Part shown: piece after piece, positions 25,581 through 33,614 of the stretch | How the letters are laid out: each line of letters starts with the position of its first letter | How positions within the stretch are numbered: position 1 is the first letter of the stretch | Origin: Phycisphaerales bacterium UBA6054 | GTDB taxonomy: Bacteria > Planctomycetota > Phycisphaerae > Phycisphaerales > UBA1924 | Direction: 5' to 3' | DNA: 37,722 bases | NCBI GenBank assembly: GCA_002429045.1 | Contig: DIYM01000059.1 | Span: 1-37,722, forward strand | Made by a program: the position numbers and the translations under genes | Notes under the pieces: generated by a model | Told to the model about the DNA's origin: nothing | What the model saw: the letters and a program-made list of their open reading frames with translations, nothing else | The model's database searches: none

Positions 25581-25596
25581 TGCCCCTAGTCCCTCC

Positions 25597-25884
25597 TTAC
25601 CCCACGACGCCGAGGATTTCCGTCTCCCGCAGGATCAGGTGCTCGTTGCCTTCGATCTCGACCTCGGTGCCGGCGTACTTGCCGTAGACCACCGTGTCGC
25701 CCTTCTTGACCGCCAGCGACGCGACGGTGCCGTTCTCGAGCCGCTTGCCCGGGCCGACGGCCACGATCTTGCCCTGGATGGGCTTCTCGGTGCTCGACTC
25801 GGGCAGGTACAGCCCCGAAGCCGTCTTGGCTTCCTTGGCGATGGGCTTGACGAGGACACGATCTTCAAGAGGCTTGACTGACAT
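25597..25884 (-). CDS. groES: Co-chaperonin GroES (Hsp10)
   Basis: This 95-residue protein caps the GroEL ring. It shows the usual opening SVKPLEDRVLVKPI, the mobile loop around KEAKTASGLYLPES, and GDTVVYGKYAGTEVEIEG near the C-terminus. The ATG at 25884 has GGAG eight bases upstream. It is the only groES in the window and lies 80 bp after groEL2, so it would have to serve both GroEL paralogs unless another exists elsewhere. A small CACGC/GCGTG hairpin (25901-25914) lies just upstream. Confidence 0.97.
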   Translation of the reverse strand: MSVKPLEDRVLVKPIAKEAKTASGLYLPESSTEKPIQGKIVAVGPGKRLENGTVASLAVKKGDTVVYGKYAGTEVEIEGNEHLILRETEILGVVG

Positions 25885-25964
25885 TTCCGTATCTCCGAAT
25901 CACGCTGCTGCGTGGTTGTTGTTGCTTTGTTTCGTGAGTGATGAGCCGTTGAGTCTGCCGGGTA

Positions 25965-27710
<1,746 letters not shown>

Positions 27711-27799
27711 GGAATCGGTCTCCTCAAGCGGGCTGTTCCTTCGCCCGCGGATCAGTCTTTCTCGCCGGGCCTGGATGGACCCTCGTCTCCGAAAACCAG

Positions 27800-27814
27800 G
27801 CAACCCCCGTGCCA
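27800..27814 (-). promoter_or_regulatory. Sigma-54 (-24/-12) type promoter of groEL2-groES
   Basis: The minus strand reads TGGCACGGGGGTTGC. This has the invariant GG and GC separated by ten bases, and matches the consensus TGGCACG-N4-TTGC at all fixed positions except the last weak A/T. Transcription would start near 27788, giving a 78-base leader before groEL2. Confidence 0.65.
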
Positions 27815-27905
27815 AACCCGCAGGCGTTCGCGCGAGGATCCCGGCGGGGCTGGCCACGACGGGCTCGGGTCGCTCTGCCGCCCGACGCCCTAGCGACGCG
27901 AGCGA

Positions 27906-27920
27906 CTGCCAACCTGGCAG
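27906..27920. promoter_or_regulatory. Dyad CTGCCA-acc-TGGCAG, possible activator site
   Basis: A perfect 6-bp inverted repeat around three bases lies about 120-130 bp upstream of the predicted sigma-54 start site. That is a usual distance for an enhancer-binding activator. It also lies 98 bp upstream of nuoA, so its target is uncertain. Confidence 0.35.
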
Positions 27921-27975
27921 CCCGCTCCCACCGAACCAACGGGCCCAAGCCCCGGTCGCCCACTCGCGGGGACGC

Positions 27976-27981
27976 TATGAT
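27976..27981 (+). promoter_or_regulatory. Possible -10 box of nuoA
   Basis: TATGAT within CTATGATGAC, 37 bases before the nuoA start. No recognisable -35. The box and its ATGAC tail resemble those before frr and sppA. Confidence 0.4.
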
Positions 27982-28017
27982 GACCCCGTCCAAGGAAGGA
28001 CGCCCGGAGACGACGCG

Positions 28018-28413
28018 ATGATGACGCTGGCGTACGCCGACCCATCCCCGTACCTGCCCATCTTTATGATGGTCTTGGCCGCCATCGGCTTCGGGGTGAT
28101 CAACATCGTCGGGTCGTTCGTGCTCGGCCCCAGCCGGTCGGGCGCGAGGAAGGGCGAGTCCTACGAATCCGGCATGACCGCGGTCGGAACGGCCCGCAAG
28201 CGGTTCAACGTCCGCTTCTACCTCATCGCGATGGTCTTCCTCGTCTTCGATGTCGAGGTCATCTTCCTCTATCCATGGGCCGCCACGTTCACCAGCCTCG
28301 ATCCGCAGAGCGATCAGGCCGCGGTATGGCTCCTGCGCATCCTCTTTTTCCTGCTGACCACGGTCGTGGCGTACCTCTACGGGTACCGCAAGGGCGTGTT
28401 CCGGTTCGACTGA
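28018..28413 (+). CDS. nuoA: NADH-quinone oxidoreductase subunit A
   Basis: This 131-residue membrane subunit of respiratory complex I has three helices. The family marks are YESGMTAVG in the first loop and RKRFNVRFYLIAMVFLVFDVE followed by FLYPWA in the second helix. The ATG at 28018 has GGAG eight bases upstream; a second Met follows directly. Usually nuoA leads a run with nuoB and others, but here the next gene is an unrelated DUF2752 protein. The rest of complex I must therefore be elsewhere in the genome, or this is an extra copy. Confidence 0.93.
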   Translation: MMTLAYADPSPYLPIFMMVLAAIGFGVINIVGSFVLGPSRSGARKGESYESGMTAVGTARKRFNVRFYLIAMVFLVFDVEVIFLYPWAATFTSLDPQSDQAAVWLLRILFFLLTTVVAYLYGYRKGVFRFD

Positions 28414-28456
28414 GCCGGATCCCGATGCCGGGCCCGCCCGTATAGCGAGAGCACCC

Positions 28457-28912
28457 ATGAACGCCCCCTCGATCCAAACCGAGCGGACCACGCCGCTCCG
28501 TGCGGGCGCCGGGGAGCGGATCGCCGGGGCTGCGGTCGCGTCGATCGCGCTCGCCGTGCTCGGCGTCGCGGCGTGGCTGTCCCCGGCCGAGCAGGGGCAC
28601 GGGACGCATGTTCAGATGGGCCTGCCCGCCTGCACGTGGGCCGTGTGGTTCGACAAGCCCTGCCCCACCTGCGGTATGACGACCGCGTTCGCCGCGGCCG
28701 GGGAGGGGCGCTGGCTCGATGCCCTCGCGGTCCAGCCCGCGGGCATGGTGCTGAGCGTGATGACCGCGGCGGCGTTCTGGCTGGGCTTGCATACCGCGGC
28801 GACCGGGAGCCGCCTCGGCTCCCTCGCCGCGACCGCGACCCGCCCACGCTCGGTCACGATGCTCATCATCGGCTTCCTGATCGCGTGGGGCTATAAGATA
28901 TTCGTGTGGTAA
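28457..28912 (+). CDS. DUF2752-family membrane protein
   Basis: This 151-residue protein has a hydrophobic segment at about residues 24-42. The hallmark CPTCGMTTAF motif is at 69-78, and two further membrane segments follow (about 93-112 and 133-150). This pattern defines DUF2752, a family of small membrane proteins with unknown role. From memory they often occur near other envelope genes. It starts 43 bp after nuoA in the same direction and is probably co-transcribed. The two cysteines could bind metal or form a redox pair, but nothing shows which. Confidence 0.88.
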   Translation: MNAPSIQTERTTPLRAGAGERIAGAAVASIALAVLGVAAWLSPAEQGHGTHVQMGLPACTWAVWFDKPCPTCGMTTAFAAAGEGRWLDALAVQPAGMVLSVMTAAAFWLGLHTAATGSRLGSLAATATRPRSVTMLIIGFLIAWGYKIFVW

Positions 28913-28972
28913 ACAGCGCCGCATCCGGCGGACGCCAGCCCGGATCGACCTCCCAAGAGAAGAGGCCACGCA

Positions 28973-29647
28973 ATGCCCTGCTACCCAACGTTTGTTCGAC
29001 GAGCGACGATGACGGCCGCGTGCTGCCTCTCCTTGCTGAGCATGCCCGGCTGCATCGTCGGTGCGGCGATCGGAGGCATGGCCGAGTCATTCAACCGGAC
29101 GGGGACCACCGTGTTCCCAGCCGAGTACACCGGCATCGCGGGCAAGTCGTTCGCGGTGGTGGCCACCGGCAGCCGCCTCATGGAGTCCGAGCACCCCGGG
29201 CTGACAGCCCGCATCATCGAACGTGTCAACAACAGGCTCATCGCCAACGCGGCCCCATCGCACGCGATCCCGAGCATGGACCTGCTGACCGTGCTCTACA
29301 ACACACCGCAATGGCCCGCCATGACCCGCGGAGAGGTCGCGGAGATGCTCGGTGTCGACCGCCTGATCGTGATCGAGATGATCGACTACCGGCTCCAGGA
29401 ACCGGGCAACCAGTACGTCTGGGACGGCGTCGCGTCGGTGCTGGTCACCGTGTTCGAGTCCGACAGCGGGCTCCCAGATGACCCGGCGTACGAGCGGGCG
29501 ATCCGGGTCACGTTCCCCGACTCGACCGGGCTGCTCCGCACGGACATCAACGAGCAAGCCGTGACCTCGGAACTCTCCAACCGGATCGTCAACCGCGTCG
29601 CGTGGCTGTTCTACGAGCACGAAGAGTCGAACATCATCCCTTACTGA
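28973..29647 (+). CDS. Putative lipoprotein, CsgG/PelC-like fold suspected
   Basis: This 224-residue protein has an N-terminal hydrophobic signal ending in SMPGC (Cys27), an imperfect lipobox. The middle part (ARIIERVNNRLIAN, then EVAEMLGVDRLIVIEMIDYR) resembles the helix-strand pattern of CsgG/PelC-like outer-membrane lipoproteins, in which a GVD...I strand follows a helix. That fold guess is weak. The ATG at 28973 has GAGG seven bases upstream. It is followed 17 bp later by a second lipoprotein of similar layout, and the two may be distant paralogs that work together. Confidence 0.75.
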   Translation: MPCYPTFVRRATMTAACCLSLLSMPGCIVGAAIGGMAESFNRTGTTVFPAEYTGIAGKSFAVVATGSRLMESEHPGLTARIIERVNNRLIANAAPSHAIPSMDLLTVLYNTPQWPAMTRGEVAEMLGVDRLIVIEMIDYRLQEPGNQYVWDGVASVLVTVFESDSGLPDDPAYERAIRVTFPDSTGLLRTDINEQAVTSELSNRIVNRVAWLFYEHEESNIIPY

Positions 29648-29664
29648 GCCCCCACGGAGCACCC

Positions 29665-30315
29665 ATGCGGAAGATCACACCCGTCGCGATGCTGCCCCTT
29701 CTCGCGTGCACGCCGTACATCGCTGGCTGCAACGTGATCACCCCGGTCGCCTACGCGATCCACGGGCCGGAGAAAGTGCTCGCGCTCTACGAACCCGACC
29801 CGGAAAAGTCGACCGTCATCTTTGTGGACGATCCTTCGAGCCAACTGGCCCAGCGCCGGCTGCGCTACCAGATCGCCGACGAGGCGTCGCGCCGGTTGAT
29901 GAGCAAGGAAGTCATCCCCGACATGCTCGATTCGCGCCCGATTCTCAACGCCGCGACCAAGGAACGCTACGGCGAGCGGGCCAGCATCACCGAACTCGGG
30001 CGTGGGGTCGGCGCCGATGTCGTTATCTACGCGGTCGTCACCGATTTCTCGCTCTCTCCCCAGGACGGGACCTTCGTCCCGGTCGCCAACATGCGCGTCA
30101 AGGTCATCGATACCGCCAGCGGGCAACGCATGTGGCCGGACACCGAGGCCGGGTACCTGCTCGATGTCCGGATCCAGCAGCGGGCCAGCCTGCTCAACGA
30201 CGGGGACAACGGGCGACTGGCGATCCAGTCCGAACTCGCCAGCCGGGCGGGCCTCGGGCTCGCCCAGATGTTCTACAAGCACGAGTTGCCGGACTCGGTG
30301 CTGAACGGGCGTTGA
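29665..30315 (+). CDS. Putative lipoprotein, partner of the preceding gene
   Basis: This 216-residue protein has a signal peptide and a good lipobox IAGC (Cys22). The mature part includes RYQIADEASRRLMSKEVI and GVGADVVIYAVVTDFSL, the same helix-then-strand pattern as the preceding lipoprotein. It then has a beta-rich region with DTASGQRMWP, which resembles lines in CsgG-like proteins. The ATG at 29665 has GGAG five bases upstream. Translation is close-coupled (17-bp gap). Likely anchored in the outer membrane; function unknown. Confidence 0.78.
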   Translation: MRKITPVAMLPLLACTPYIAGCNVITPVAYAIHGPEKVLALYEPDPEKSTVIFVDDPSSQLAQRRLRYQIADEASRRLMSKEVIPDMLDSRPILNAATKERYGERASITELGRGVGADVVIYAVVTDFSLSPQDGTFVPVANMRVKVIDTASGQRMWPDTEAGYLLDVRIQQRASLLNDGDNGRLAIQSELASRAGLGLAQMFYKHELPDSVLNGR

Positions 30316-30347
30316 GCGTGATCGCATCCGATGAACAACAGTCAACC

Positions 30348-31325
30348 ATGCACCTCGTCAGCGCACCAACCATGCGGCTGGCCGCTTCCCCCGCGTTCGG
30401 GCCCGCGTGTTCCGGGAGGCTCTCACCCCTCTTCGCGTACCAGCAAGCGGTCCGGCGCGGAACGATCGCGCACGCGCCCCTGACGCTCGTCGGCCCGGGC
30501 GGCGCCAACGACCACGCAGCCGCGTGCGGCGTGCCCCCCCGCCATCGCATCACCGCCCCGCTCGGCACGCCGCGTCTGGCTCGGGCAGCGCTGCGCCGCA
30601 TCGCCGGGGGGATCGAACGGATCGTCTGCTGGTCCGACGAACTCGCCACGCTCGCCGTCGGGATCGCCGAGCACACCGAACTCGTCTCGACCCGCCCCGA
30701 ACTCTGCCTGCTCCCCACCCGCCGGCTCTCGGGCGTGACATGCCTAAACGACCACGACGCGGCGGTGTGGAGCCAACGCGGCATCGCCCCGGAGATATCC
30801 GATCGCACCCAGCCGGCGCCGCCCGCGAAGCACGATCGGGCCGCGTTGCGGGCACGACTCGGCGTGGACGACCGCACGCTGCTGTTCGCGGCGATCGCGG
30901 ATCAACCCACCGCCGCCGACGCCCGCGGGATGATCTTCATGCTCACCGTCCTGCACGCGACCGGGTTCCCTGTCCAGGCCATCGTGCCCCGGAACGCGTA
31001 CAACGCCGTGGCCGCCCGCCGACACCACCGCGCCACCGGGCAGCCGTACCCGCTGCTGATGACCGAGCGCCCTCCCGCCGAGTGGCTGACCGCGGCCGAT
31101 GTCGCGGTCCTGCCTCCCCCCGACCGCTCCGGGGCCGACGCGGTGCTCGAATCGGCTTGCCGCGGGTTCGGATGCGAGATCATCCGGCTCGACGCGCACG
31201 GCAAGCCCAGCACCCGGCCAGGCTGGAGCGCGCTGGCCGACGCAGAGCCCGATGCGGAGCGGTCCCTCCTCGATCGACTCGACGGGATGGTCGCCCGCCA
31301 GTTCGGAGCCGCCGCCGATGCCTGA
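30348..31325 (+). CDS. Glycosyltransferase-like protein (GT4 type suspected)
   Basis: This 325-residue protein has a C-terminal half resembling the nucleotide-sugar domain of GT4 enzymes. The order is RLGVDDRTLLFAAIADQPTA, then a helix and FPVQAIVP, then EWLTAADVAVLPPPDRSGAD, then VLESACRGFGCEIIR. The N-terminal half (about residues 20-130) could be the acceptor domain. The start is uncertain: ATG at 30348, ATG at 30372 and GTG at 30318 all lack a good ribosome binding site. Its stop overlaps the phosphatase start by 8 bp, so the two are coupled, and LMW phosphatases often accompany polysaccharide genes. Substrate unknown. Confidence 0.7.
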   Translation: MHLVSAPTMRLAASPAFGPACSGRLSPLFAYQQAVRRGTIAHAPLTLVGPGGANDHAAACGVPPRHRITAPLGTPRLARAALRRIAGGIERIVCWSDELATLAVGIAEHTELVSTRPELCLLPTRRLSGVTCLNDHDAAVWSQRGIAPEISDRTQPAPPAKHDRAALRARLGVDDRTLLFAAIADQPTAADARGMIFMLTVLHATGFPVQAIVPRNAYNAVAARRHHRATGQPYPLLMTERPPAEWLTAADVAVLPPPDRSGADAVLESACRGFGCEIIRLDAHGKPSTRPGWSALADAEPDAERSLLDRLDGMVARQFGAAADA

Positions 31326-31800
31326 CCAGACCAACCGATCGGAACCGACCGGTGTCCTCTTCGTGTGCCTGGGCAACATCTGCCGCAGCCCGCTTGCCGA
31401 GGGGATCTTCATCCACCTCGCACGCGAGCGCGGCGTGCTCGGGCGATTCAGCATCGATTCGTGCGGCACCGGCGGCTGGCACGCCGGCGAGCCGGCCGAC
31501 CCAAGGTCCATCGCGGTCGCCGCCAAGCACGGCATCGAACTGCCCTCCCGCGCCCGCAAGTTTGATCCAGCCGCAGACATCGACGGCTTCGACTGGCTGA
31601 TCCCGATGGACCGCCAGAACCACCGCGACCTGCGCGACCACGGCGTGCCAGAGCGGAAGCTCAAACTGATACTCGACTTCCATCCGCAACCGCCGACCCG
31701 CGAGGTCCCCGACCCCTATTACGGCGGCCCGGACGGGTTCGACAAGGTCTATCAGATGCTCGTCAGGAGTTGCGAGGGACTACTCGACAGCCTCCGATGA
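31318..31800 (+). CDS. Low-molecular-weight protein-tyrosine phosphatase
   Basis: This 160-residue enzyme has the P-loop CLGNICR (Cys17 nucleophile, Arg23) followed by SPLAEG, and the general-acid loop VPDPYYGG with Asp132. That is the complete catalytic set of the LMW-PTP family. The start overlaps the glycosyltransferase-like gene by 8 bp (ATGCCTGA). Bacterial relatives regulate tyrosine kinases of capsule or exopolysaccharide export, or act as arsenate reductases; the Asp loop favours the phosphatase. Its last 21 bp overlap the end of the convergent small membrane gene. Confidence 0.94.
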   Translation: MPDQTNRSEPTGVLFVCLGNICRSPLAEGIFIHLARERGVLGRFSIDSCGTGGWHAGEPADPRSIAVAAKHGIELPSRARKFDPAADIDGFDWLIPMDRQNHRDLRDHGVPERKLKLILDFHPQPPTREVPDPYYGGPDGFDKVYQMLVRSCEGLLDSLR

Positions 31801-32295
31801 ACTGGCGGAAGCCGAACGACTGATCACCGCGCGATCAATCCCGTAGAGTATGCACAAGACCCAACCGACCGCAAGATGCTCCGAGCCATTGGTCCCGACA
31901 CGGATCTCCACAAACCGTGTGGGACGGCCTGAACTGTGCTCCGAGTTCCCAGTCACGGTCCGGGCTTTCAGGGTGACTCGGGTGCCGTCCCACGCTCGAT
32001 CTAGGACCGAGCGACCCATGACCCGGACGATTCGCCGCACGGATCCTGCGTCCTGATCGACGACCAACTCAAGCCTGCTCAAAGCAAGCAGTATCGTTGA
32101 CACCAAAATCGTGAGCAGCCCAGTGAGGAACACGAAGCCAATGAGATCACGGATCCACTGCGTGGATACGGCTTGCTGGAGAGCCCCCCCGAAGATCCCA
32201 AACACAAAGAGCCAGGCGATCGAGCAGCACAACCAACCAATACTCACAACAACCAACGAAGCGCGTCGGTTGAGGTGGATCACAGGAGATATCAC
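31780..32295 (-). CDS. Small membrane protein translationally coupled to sucB
   Basis: This 171-residue protein of unknown family has two hydrophobic segments, about residues 12-38 and 48-72, and a basic soluble C-terminal domain. Its GTG start overlaps the sucB stop as GTGA, which supports it as a real gene despite a different base composition. Its GC content looks lower than that of sucB and its codon choice is less biased, so it may be a recent arrival. The stop overlaps the end of the convergent phosphatase gene by 21 bp. Function unknown. Confidence 0.7.
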   Translation of the reverse strand: MISPVIHLNRRASLVVVSIGWLCCSIAWLFVFGIFGGALQQAVSTQWIRDLIGFVFLTGLLTILVSTILLALSRLELVVDQDAGSVRRIVRVMGRSVLDRAWDGTRVTLKARTVTGNSEHSSGRPTRFVEIRVGTNGSEHLAVGWVLCILYGIDRAVISRSASASSSEAVE

Positions 32296-33602
32296 AGATC
32301 GAGCATCAGACGTGCCGGATCTTCGATCGCGTCCTTGATCGACACCAGGAACTGCACCGCCTCGGCCCCGTCCACGATGCGGTGGTCATAGCTGAGCGCG
32401 AGGTACATCATGGGACGCAGGGCGATCTGGCCCGAGCCGGCGGGGAACTCGACCGCGCGCTTCTTGATGCCGTGCATCCCAAGGATCGCCGACTGGGGCG
32501 GGTTCAGGATGGGCGTGGACATCAGGCTCCCGAAGATGCCGCCGTTGGTGATCGTGAAGGTTCCTCCGGTCATCTCGGAGAGATCCAGCTTGCCGTCGCG
32601 GGCGCGGACGCCGAAATCCTTGATCGTCTTCTCGATGCCCGCGAAGCTCAGGTCCTCGGCGTTGCGGATCACCGGCACGACCAAGCCCTTGGGCCCGGCG
32701 ACCGCGATCGCGACATCCTGATAGTCGTGATGCTCGATCGCGGGCTTGCCGTCCGGGCCGGCCACGATGTTCGCGTTGATCAGCGGGAACTTCTGCAGCG
32801 CCTGGACGGCCGCCTTCACGAAGAACGACATGAATCCGAGCCCGATGCCGTGCTTCTCGCCGAACGCTTCCTTGTGCTGCTTGCGCAGGTCCATGACCGC
32901 GCCCATGTCGACCTCGTTGAAGGTGGTGAGCATCGCGGCGGTCTGCTGGGCTTCCACCAGGCGGGACGCGATCCGCTGGCGGAGCGGGGCCATCTTCTCG
33001 ACGCGGGCGACCCGCGACCCGCCGGCAGGGCCCGCCTTGGGAGCGGCACCGGACACCCCGTCCTGGTGGGTCTGAAGAAAGCCGATGACGTCCTGCTCGC
33101 GGATACGCCCGCCGGCGCCGGTCCCCGCCACGCCGGCCAGATCGATCCCCTTGTCGTCGGCGAGCTTGCGGGCCAGCGGCGTGGCTTTGACCTCGCCCGA
33201 TGACGCCGAGCCGTTCGGCCCGCCCGGCGCCGACGCGGAACCGTTCGAAGACGGCGCCGGCGTGCTCGGAACGGGTGTCGCGGTCTCGGGTTTGGGAGGG
33301 GCCGCGACCGCGGCTCCGCCGTCCTGCTTGGCGGCCGCGGGCTCGGACGCGCCCCCCGGCTTGCTCGCGCTCTCATCGATCTCGCCGACCGCGGCGCCGA
33401 CATCGACCTCATCGCCCTCCGCCGCGCCGTGCTTGACGATGCCGGCGGCCGGCGCCGGGACCTCCATCGTCACCTTATCCGTCTCGAGTTCGAGAACCGT
33501 CTGATCCCGATCGGCCCACTCGCCGTCCTTGACCAACCACGCGCCGATGATGCCCGATGTGACGGACTCACCGACTTCAGGGATCACAATGCTCTTCGCC
33601 AT
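32292..33602 (-). CDS. sucB: 2-oxoglutarate dehydrogenase E2, dihydrolipoamide succinyltransferase
   Basis: This 436-residue E2 core of the TCA-cycle complex has three parts. A lipoyl domain fills residues 1-77 with Lys43 in ELETDKVTMEV. An Ala/Pro-rich linker leads to the E3-binding domain at about 140-175 (TPLARKLADDKGIDLAGVAG). The catalytic domain follows, with HRIVDG at 407-412 (His407, Asp411). The ATG at 33602 has GGGAG seven bases upstream and starts 12 bp after sucA, so the two are co-transcribed. The E3 gene is not in the window. Confidence 0.96.
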   Translation of the reverse strand: MAKSIVIPEVGESVTSGIIGAWLVKDGEWADRDQTVLELETDKVTMEVPAPAAGIVKHGAAEGDEVDVGAAVGEIDESASKPGGASEPAAAKQDGGAAVAAPPKPETATPVPSTPAPSSNGSASAPGGPNGSASSGEVKATPLARKLADDKGIDLAGVAGTGAGGRIREQDVIGFLQTHQDGVSGAAPKAGPAGGSRVARVEKMAPLRQRIASRLVEAQQTAAMLTTFNEVDMGAVMDLRKQHKEAFGEKHGIGLGFMSFFVKAAVQALQKFPLINANIVAGPDGKPAIEHHDYQDVAIAVAGPKGLVVPVIRNAEDLSFAGIEKTIKDFGVRARDGKLDLSEMTGGTFTITNGGIFGSLMSTPILNPPQSAILGMHGIKKRAVEFPAGSGQIALRPMMYLALSYDHRIVDGAEAVQFLVSIKDAIEDPARLMLDL

Positions 33603-33614
33603 CGGGATGCTCCC

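Larger units (their letters stand above)
25144..25596 (-). mobile_element. IVS-like cassette: S23-family gene bracketed by inverted repeats, between groES and groEL1
   Basis: The whole groES-groEL1 gap except about 20 bp is taken up by one ORF of the 23S rRNA intervening-sequence protein family and its flanking repeats. The repeat core GGCCACTAGCCACT occurs once on each side in inverted orientation. GGGACTAGGG-type words also occur on both sides. There is no transposase and no clear target duplication. The arrangement (small four-helix-bundle ORF inside a long stem) is the known layout of IVS elements in 23S rRNA genes of Leptospira and others. Its GC content looks lower than that of the chaperonin genes. 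Boundaries are approximate. Confidence 0.6.
27711..28017. other. Divergent regulatory spacer between groEL2 and nuoA
   Basis: This 307-bp gene-free stretch contains the sigma-54-type promoter at 27800-27814, a dyad at 27906-27920, and a leader hairpin GCGGGC/GCCCGC at 27728-27748 just before the groEL2 ribosome binding site. It also holds a -10-like box for nuoA at 27976-27981. I see no CIRCE element, tRNA or convincing small ORF. Confidence 0.6.

Noticed and set aside
25144..25596. Insertion sequence with terminal inverted repeats
   Set aside because: The inverted repeats are real, but the only ORF is a four-helix-bundle protein and not a transposase, and I see no target-site duplication. 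It is described as an IVS-like cassette instead.
27711..28017. CIRCE element (TTAGCACTC-N9-GAGTGCTAA) for HrcA control of groEL2
   Set aside because: No sequence close to either half-site is present in the spacer.
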